This document shows positions 34,252 to 39,365 of a stretch of DNA of 39,365 bases, in pieces. Each line of letters begins with the position of its first letter. Position 1 is the first letter of the stretch. The notes beneath the pieces were generated by a model. It was not told where the DNA came from and ran no database searches. It was given only the letters and a program-made list of their open reading frames with translations. This stretch comes from Candidatus Latescibacterota bacterium (GTDB taxonomy: Bacteria; JAAXHH01; JACQVL01). The translations under genes and the position numbers were made by a program. The stretch is from the NCBI GenBank assembly GCA_016209865.1, contig JACQVL010000272.1, positions 1-39,365 on the forward strand. The letters run 5' to 3'.

Positions 34252-34258
34252 GAGGGGC
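34231..34258. repeat. Dispersed repeat, copy 2
   Basis: One mismatch in 28 bases to 25803-25830. It covers the end of the DUF123 gene, its TAG stop and a GGAGGGG run. Similarity decays but is traceable for about 45 more bases (for example CGAAGGAGCAAACACGC against CGAAAGCGCGAACACGC). A URO-D gene begins 64 bases later. Confidence 0.8.
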
Positions 34259-34321
34259 AACGGTACAGGAAGGTTGCTCGAAGGAGCAAACACGCGCCCC
34301 TGGATCGCTGGAAGGGAGACC

Positions 34322-35299
34322 ATGCTGACCGCTCAACAACGGTTCCTACAGACGATGGCCTATGCTCCCGGTACCCGTCCACCTTTCTGGGAGGAAGGAA
34401 TCCGGGACGAGGTGTGGGAGACCTGGCGCCAGCAAGACGGCAGCTCGTCTGAGGAATTCTTGAAACAACACCCTTTCGACCGGTACAGCCTCGTGGAGGT
34501 CAATTTGCATCCGATCCCGGACTTCCAGGCCGATGAGGGACAGGATCGGTTCCAGCGCTTGCGGAGGCACTATCGAACCGATGCCGTCGCACGACTGCCG
34601 CACGATTGGACGGACCAGGTGCAGCGGTGGTCGCACCGCGACGAGCCCCTCGGGATGACGGTCAGCCGCGGGGTGTTTCGGTCGCTGAGGGTCGATGACT
34701 GGGGCACGCTGACGATGCTGCTCTTGACGATGGCTGACGATCCCGTCGTGATTGAGTCCATTATGGAAGACGTGACCGACCTGTCGCTGTGGGCATTGGA
34801 TCGGGTGCTTGCTGAACTGACGCTGGACTTTGCCATCTTCAACGAACCCATCGCCAGCTTCCATGCCCCGGTGCTCTCTCCGGCGTATTACCGACGGTTT
34901 GCCCTCCCTCACTACGTTCGTGTGATCGAACGCCTCCGGATGGCAGGCATCCCCGTGGTGGTGGTGCAGACGTACGGCAACGTGGAGCCATTGATCCCGC
35001 TCTGGCTGGAGGTAGGCGTCAATACGTTGTGGGGCTTCCATGCGAATCAGGCGAGGATGGATTATGTCGCGCTGCGGCAGCGGTATGGCAAGGCGCTTCG
35101 GCTCATCGGGGGCATGAACGCCGCCATGCTCCTGAAGGGCCAGGCCGCGATCGATGAGGAACTCAGGCGTACGGTCCTGCCCCTGGTCGAGGAAGGGGGC
35201 TACCTGCCGATGCTGGATGACCGGGTGCGTCCAGGAGTGCCGTATGCGCACTATCGCTACTACCGCACCCGGCTTGAGAGTCTGGTCGCAGGACAGTGA
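34322..35299 (+). CDS. URO-D superfamily protein, paralogue 6
   Basis: 325 residues from the ATG at 34322, preceded by GGAAGGGAGA; the longer open frame upstream runs through the DUF123 gene. The N-terminus LTAQQRFLQTMAYAPGTRPPFWEE and the C-terminal GGYLPMLDDRVRPGVPY are family ends; both match the deleted gene at 24378. The metal-site position reads VVQTYGN with Gln216, so neither His nor Cys of the methyltransferase zinc site remains. A zinc-dependent methyl transfer mechanism is therefore unlikely here. The barrel is otherwise complete. Substrate unknown. It is separated from the next gene by 120 bases that show nothing recognisable. Confidence 0.82.
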   Translation: MLTAQQRFLQTMAYAPGTRPPFWEEGIRDEVWETWRQQDGSSSEEFLKQHPFDRYSLVEVNLHPIPDFQADEGQDRFQRLRRHYRTDAVARLPHDWTDQVQRWSHRDEPLGMTVSRGVFRSLRVDDWGTLTMLLLTMADDPVVIESIMEDVTDLSLWALDRVLAELTLDFAIFNEPIASFHAPVLSPAYYRRFALPHYVRVIERLRMAGIPVVVVQTYGNVEPLIPLWLEVGVNTLWGFHANQARMDYVALRQRYGKALRLIGGMNAAMLLKGQAAIDEELRRTVLPLVEEGGYLPMLDDRVRPGVPYAHYRYYRTRLESLVAGQ

Positions 35300-35419
35300 G
35301 TGAGAAAGGGAGAAGGAGAGAACAGTGCGCCGGCGATTTTGCTTTTGTTTCCCGGTCGTCTGAGAGAAAGCGTCTCCTACAACGAACGCAGAGAGCGAGC
35401 AATGCTGAGGAGAAATGAG

Positions 35420-35557
35420 ATGAACAGAGGTAGACCGATACAGATAAGGAGGAAGGGTAACGATTTGATCCTCAAAAACAGATGGCTGACCGTTGATTTG
35501 AAGGTCTCGGCCAATGGGTCACGATCACGTAGTCAGACGTGGAGACAGAAGACGTGA
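35420..35557 (+). pseudogene. Detached N-terminus of the GH36-like gene (frameshift)
   Basis: From an ATG at 35420 with GAGGAGAAATGAG upstream, the frame gives LILKNRWLTVDLKVSANG, the first strands of a GH36 beta-sandwich, and then drifts into unrelated residues. If one base were added to the G run at 35516-35518, the frame would continue VTIT, hit a TAG at 35530-35532, and then join SDVETEDVIKKDLLG of the downstream open frame. So one frameshift and one nonsense codon separate the two pieces. A sequencing error could explain the frameshift but not easily both. Confidence 0.6.
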
Positions 35558-37497
35558 TAAAAAAAGACTTGCTGGGCAGCGTCGTCGAGCTTGAGTTCAC
35601 CCTGGATCATCACCGGATTGAGGACTGGGCGGTGATGAGGGATGCTCACGATGAGACAATCTACAGGAGTGGCGAGTTTACTGCACAGCTCACCGTCACG
35701 CATCGTGCTCCGCGTGTTGATCTGCTGTCTGTGCATCTGGAGAAAGGTGGAAAAGGGTTTGATGTGAATCAGTTGCACGTGACGGTCAGGAGTCCCTTGC
35801 GCGATCTCCACCGGATCTGGGTACCGCATATGCTCTTAGAAGGCACCTTGGACAGAGTTACCTTAGGAGGTGGGCCAGGCATCCTGACCTGTGCCAATCG
35901 GGCGGTTGCCTTCGTGGCCGGTCTCAACCGGTACGGACGAAACCGGGTAAGTGTGGGGCTTTTGGATCAAACTATAGAAACAGAAGTCAGAGGAGGGGGG
36001 ATAACGGACAGCGGCCGGAATCGCATCGTGGAGTTTCTCCGCCCGTTTCCGGGACTGAGCCTGTATCGGACCGTCTACGAGGAGACGATCTACCTCAACT
36101 GCGAAGAGGGGTCGTGGTTCGAGGCGATGGCAGACTTCGCGAAGTATGAGGAGGAAGCCACCGGGGCAAGACCTGCCCCACGTCACCCGGACGCCGATCA
36201 ACCGCTTTACTGCACCTGGTACGCCCACGGGCCTCACGTGACGCAGGAGAAGATTGAGGCGGAGATCGACATGGTCAGAGATCTCGGTTTCAAGAACTAT
36301 ATCATCGATGAGGGGTGGTTCGGTCGGGAACCGGAGCCGTGGACCTACCGAGGGGATTACACCCCGGATCCAAACCGGTTCCCCGACTTTCACGGGATGA
36401 TCGAGAAACTGCACCGTGCCGGCTTGAACGTGATCCTCTGGGTCTCCCCGTTCCAGATCGGGAAGGCGAGCAGCCGGTATGAAGCGATGAAGCCCTACCT
36501 GAGCTGGTGGAACCAGTTCGGTGAGGTGCCCTACTTCATGGCCACGATGTGGCCGTGGGTGATGGGCGAGTTTCAGGGGGAAGTCCTTGCCGAGCGGCTG
36601 GAACTCTGTCCGCGCACAGGGATCACAGAAACATACGTGCCGGAACTGGTGGAGCGGTTGATGCGGGACTATGAGATGGATGGACTCAAGATCGATTTCC
36701 TGGATCAGATCATGGTGATGCCCTGTCGGGCGGATCATCCCCATCGCTACGAGAATCTGGGGGAGCCGGTCATGAAGACCGTCAGGGCGATGATTGAAGC
36801 GATCCGGGGGGTGAAGTCCGATGCGATCGTCGAGTTCCGCCCGCCGTACGCCAACCTGGTCCTGCGCCCATTTGCTACGCTCTACCGCGCTCAGGACTGT
36901 CCGTGGGATGTCGATATGAATCGACGACTGTGTGCGTGGATGAAGGCATTCACTCCGCAGCCGGGGCCGCTCGTTGTTGCAGATTACCTGACCTTTCCGC
37001 CGGAGGAGACCCCCATCAATATCGCCAAATCGCTGGCGGCGGTCATCCTCTACTCTGTTCCATCCGTCGCAGAGGATTTTCGGAAGTTATCGCCGGGGCG
37101 GATGGAGCTGCTGCGACAGTGGCTGGCCTTCTATAGCGCGCACCGGCAGGAATTAGTCACTGGCCGGTGGCGGCCGCTTGAATTCGACCCGCACTACTCG
37201 ACAGTGGTGATTGAGGGGGAACAGGAGACCTTCATCGGGTTTTTCAAGGAGACGCCGGGACAGGTCGCCCTGACAGCCGCCGCACCGGAGAGGATATATC
37301 TCATCAACGCGACGGGAAGTCCCTCAGTGCGCACCCGCCTGTCCGGGATTGCGGGGCACTATGACGCGACGGTCTGCGATCCCTTTCTCCGGGAGATCGG
37401 GCCTGGCTGTGTGACCGCGACGGAGCACGGAGTCGAGATCGATGAGAAGGTCCCGGAGGGGGGAATGCTCTGTCTCTCCCGAAAGAAGGGAAGATAG
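35539..37497 (+). CDS. GH36-like alpha-galactosidase/alpha-N-acetylgalactosaminidase, N-terminus damaged
   Basis: 652 residues from the GTG at 35539, which has no ribosome binding site; the true start was probably at 35420 before the lesions noted there. The remaining beta-sandwich (residues 1-215) leads into a TIM barrel at LYCTWYAHGP. The nucleophile candidate is the Asp of GLKIDFLDQ (residue 386), and the acid/base candidates are the Asps of CPWDVDMN (residues 457 and 459). The C-terminal domain is complete. The family cleaves terminal alpha-galactosides; specificity is not readable. It has no signal peptide. If translation cannot start here, the gene is inactive despite its intact catalytic part. 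It differs clearly from the GH36-like gene at the left edge. Confidence 0.78.
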   Translation: METEDVIKKDLLGSVVELEFTLDHHRIEDWAVMRDAHDETIYRSGEFTAQLTVTHRAPRVDLLSVHLEKGGKGFDVNQLHVTVRSPLRDLHRIWVPHMLLEGTLDRVTLGGGPGILTCANRAVAFVAGLNRYGRNRVSVGLLDQTIETEVRGGGITDSGRNRIVEFLRPFPGLSLYRTVYEETIYLNCEEGSWFEAMADFAKYEEEATGARPAPRHPDADQPLYCTWYAHGPHVTQEKIEAEIDMVRDLGFKNYIIDEGWFGREPEPWTYRGDYTPDPNRFPDFHGMIEKLHRAGLNVILWVSPFQIGKASSRYEAMKPYLSWWNQFGEVPYFMATMWPWVMGEFQGEVLAERLELCPRTGITETYVPELVERLMRDYEMDGLKIDFLDQIMVMPCRADHPHRYENLGEPVMKTVRAMIEAIRGVKSDAIVEFRPPYANLVLRPFATLYRAQDCPWDVDMNRRLCAWMKAFTPQPGPLVVADYLTFPPEETPINIAKSLAAVILYSVPSVAEDFRKLSPGRMELLRQWLAFYSAHRQELVTGRWRPLEFDPHYSTVVIEGEQETFIGFFKETPGQVALTAAAPERIYLINATGSPSVRTRLSGIAGHYDATVCDPFLREIGPGCVTATEHGVEIDEKVPEGGMLCLSRKKGR

Positions 37498-37589
37498 GAG
37501 TAAAAAAGGGAGGACGAGCGGCGTGTGTGCTATTCAGCATTCGCAGTGGAGACTGCAAGGGCCCATGCAACGAGATTCGAGGGGGAGAG

Positions 37590-38651
37590 ATGGACTCGCT
37601 AAAACTGGGGTATGTGGGCTGTGGCTTCATGGCACAGAAAGTGCATATCCCGAACATCGTGACAATACCCGACTGCGAACTGCTCGCCTTGGCGGAACTC
37701 CGCCCAGCGCTCGGGCGGAAGGTCCAGGCGCGATACCGGATTCCACGGCTGTATGCCGATCATCGGGCACTGACTGACGATCCCGACGTGACCGCCGTCG
37801 TGGTGTCCGGCCATTTCAGCGGCCAGGGAGAGATCGCCCGGGACCTCTTGCTGGCAGGGAAACATGTGTTCGTAGAAAAGCCGATGGCGGTGACAGTGCC
37901 GCAGGCCGAGCGGATCCTCGCCGCCGGCCGGCAGGTCGGCGCTCGCCTGATGGTCGGCTACATGAAACGCTACGATGCGGGCAATGAGCTGGTGAAGGAG
38001 GCGATTGCCCGGTTCCGGGAAACGGAGGAACTGGGCGAGGTGACCTATGCCCGGCTTCATGGGTTCACCGGAGAGTGGATCTGCAACCTGGATACCCCGA
38101 TGGAGACGACCGAGGAGCCCGTCCCGCCCGCTGATACCATGAAGCCGGACTGGCTTCCGGACGAGTTCGTCGGCCGCTACATCGGTTATCTGCAGCAATA
38201 CACCCACAATATCAACCTCATCCGCTGGTTGCTGGATGCGGACGATCGGGTGCGGGTCAAGGCGGTCGATCTTGACGCGGACGGGCGGAACGGCGTGGTC
38301 ATCCTCGATGTGGATGGAATACGGGTCGTGCTCGAATCTGGGCGAGTCAGCTATTATGGCTGGGAAGAGCATACCCAGATCTACTTCCGGCACGGTTGGG
38401 TCCACACCTGGGCGCCGCCGCTGTTGTTGAGGAACGTGCCGGCGAAAGTGGAAATCTATCGCGGGGCGAAGGGGCATGAGTTGTCCTATCCGATTCCGTC
38501 AGAGGGATGGACGTGGTCGTACCGGCGCGAGATGGAGCACTTCATCGCCGCCCTGCGCAACGGAGAGCCGTTTCGCTCATCGGGCGAAGATACGCTGACG
38601 GATGTCCGCCTCTTTGAGGAGATCTACCAGATCTATGTGCGGCAGAGATGA
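37590..38651 (+). CDS. Gfo/Idh/MocA-family oxidoreductase 3
   Basis: 353 residues from the ATG at 37590, with GAGGGGGAGAG upstream. The Rossmann motif is LGYVGCGFMAQKVHIPN, and the lysine loop is FVEKPMAVT. The second domain has GYMKRYDAGN, and the substrate-site region QQYTHNINLIRWLL keeps His and Asn in place of the more usual Asp/His pair. It is an NAD(P)-dependent sugar or cyclitol oxidoreductase by family. It follows the GH36-like gene by 92 bases and may oxidise the sugar that enzyme releases; that is inference. Confidence 0.86.
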   Translation: MDSLKLGYVGCGFMAQKVHIPNIVTIPDCELLALAELRPALGRKVQARYRIPRLYADHRALTDDPDVTAVVVSGHFSGQGEIARDLLLAGKHVFVEKPMAVTVPQAERILAAGRQVGARLMVGYMKRYDAGNELVKEAIARFRETEELGEVTYARLHGFTGEWICNLDTPMETTEEPVPPADTMKPDWLPDEFVGRYIGYLQQYTHNINLIRWLLDADDRVRVKAVDLDADGRNGVVILDVDGIRVVLESGRVSYYGWEEHTQIYFRHGWVHTWAPPLLLRNVPAKVEIYRGAKGHELSYPIPSEGWTWSYRREMEHFIAALRNGEPFRSSGEDTLTDVRLFEEIYQIYVRQR

Positions 38652-38726
38652 AACGCCGGCCGCATAGGAACGGGTCGTCCGAGAGCGTAGCGGAGACACA
38701 TCACTCCATGGAAAGGGAGGCCTGTG

Positions 38727-39362
38727 GTGGACGAAACAGACAGCAAGAGATTTCTGGCGGCAGCGCGGCGGGGTATCGAATGGATTGCGAGGCAGCAGCG
38801 GGAGGATGGTTCGTTTGGCGATCCCCAGGACGGCATCGGTGCCTACTACAAAACCCCTTATGCTCTGGCGGTGGCAGGATGTCATCGGGAGGCACAGCGG
38901 CTGGTAGACTGGGTGGCCAGGCACCACTTCACGCCGGAAGGCGATTTTCGCGCTCCTGAGCGGAAGGCGCGAGAGCCGTTTCACGAGGCGTGGCCGGTGT
39001 ACGCCAATGCGTGGCTGGTCCAGGGCGCCCACCGCCTGGGGCGCTGGGATCTCTCCCTGCGAGGAGGAGAATTTCTGCTCCGCTATCAGACCCCCAGCGG
39101 CGGGTTCTATGCCCTCGACGGTGAAACGCCTTTTCTGGAGCCGGTTTGCACCGCCTGGGGAGGATTGGCGATGCTGGCAACAGGATGTGTTGCGCCAGCC
39201 CGCCGTGCTGGCGACCTGCTGGTGAACCTGGTGGCGGCCCAGCCCGATCCGGGGCGGTTTTACTTTCGAATGGACGTGGAGGGCCATATCATCACCGACG
39301 TCCCGGCCGGCTCTGAGTTGTTCTACTACTCGGCGCGGTACCTCAGATCGAAGGGCACATAA
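38727..39362 (+). CDS. Alpha/alpha-toroid (terpene-cyclase/prenyltransferase-like) protein
   Basis: 211 residues from the second of two consecutive GTG codons (38724, 38727); the second has the better distance to GGGAGG. Repeats such as GIEWIARQQREDGSFGD and EFLLRYQTPSGGFYAL are the helical-hairpin units of the squalene-cyclase/prenyltransferase toroid. In bacteria related proteins are often found with sugar genes and have no proven terpene chemistry. The stop at 39360 comes soon after SELFYYSARYL, and the chain seems short for a full toroid, so a truncation or frameshift at the window edge is possible. Function unknown. Confidence 0.65.
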   Translation: MDETDSKRFLAAARRGIEWIARQQREDGSFGDPQDGIGAYYKTPYALAVAGCHREAQRLVDWVARHHFTPEGDFRAPERKAREPFHEAWPVYANAWLVQGAHRLGRWDLSLRGGEFLLRYQTPSGGFYALDGETPFLEPVCTAWGGLAMLATGCVAPARRAGDLLVNLVAAQPDPGRFYFRMDVEGHIITDVPAGSELFYYSARYLRSKGT

Positions 39363-39365
39363 GAC

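Noticed and set aside
25803-34258. Insertion sequence bounded by the two 28-bp repeats
   Set aside because: The 8.4 kb between them encodes no transposase or integrase and holds ordinary metabolic genes; the copies look like recombination tracts instead.

Overview
The window is a GC-rich (roughly 60 percent), very gene-dense stretch in which every supported gene lies on the + strand. It reads as one long accessory region for sugar and polyol use by an anaerobic bacterium. Evidence for anaerobiosis is a glycyl radical enzyme with its radical-SAM activase. The actinobacterial-type inositol-phosphate synthase, the short interspersed palindromes and the heptanucleotide repeats would fit a Chloroflexota-like genome, but no marker gene is present and that placement is inference. 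I see no rRNA, tRNA, CRISPR array, transposase, transporter or transcription regulator, and no convincing promoter or intrinsic terminator.

Layout. 1-4.8 kb: the 3' part of a GH36-like alpha-galactosidase, two uroporphyrinogen-decarboxylase-superfamily (URO-D) proteins and a GH10 xylanase. 4.9-13.6 kb: a GH127-like enzyme, a DadA-like FAD oxidoreductase, myo-inositol-1-phosphate synthase, a mannitol-1-phosphate dehydrogenase homologue, a PfkB kinase, a Gfo/Idh/MocA oxidoreductase and an NAD-dependent epimerase, which look like a polyol or sugar-phosphate conversion set. 13.6-17.3 kb: a large GH2 enzyme and a CBM9-like protein. 17.4-24.4 kb: a tightly packed five-gene cassette of an MtaA/MtbA-like zinc methyltransferase homologue, a second URO-D protein, a sorbose-1-phosphate-reductase-like MDR enzyme, a glycyl radical enzyme and its activase. 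24.4-28.9 kb: a mosaic of intact genes (URO-D, D-galactonate dehydratase, Gfo/Idh/MocA) separated by small relics, including two URO-D genes that have lost their central ~230 codons in frame. 29-33.9 kb: two Asp-box proteins flanking an uncharacterised TIM-barrel glycosidase. 33.9-39.4 kb: a DUF123 GIY-YIG protein, another URO-D protein, a GH36-like enzyme with a damaged N-terminus, a third Gfo/Idh/MocA protein and an alpha/alpha-toroid (terpene-cyclase-like) protein at the edge.

How it may work together (inference). None of the glycosidases shows a signal peptide, so imported oligosaccharides would be processed in the cytoplasm: xylan, arabinan and galactan backbones or side chains are cut, released sugars are oxidised, epimerised or phosphorylated, and galactonate is dehydrated. 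The six full-length URO-D-superfamily proteins are unlikely to be haem enzymes. At least one carries the complete His-x-Cys...Cys zinc site of methylcobamide methyltransferases, so methyl transfer from O-methylated sugars or related compounds is a reasonable hypothesis, although no corrinoid protein is encoded here.

The most interesting points are the methyltransferase-like/MDR/glycyl-radical cassette, the divergence of the metal-site motif among the URO-D paralogues, and the gene relics between intact genes, two of which remain open, in-frame and preceded by ribosome binding sites.
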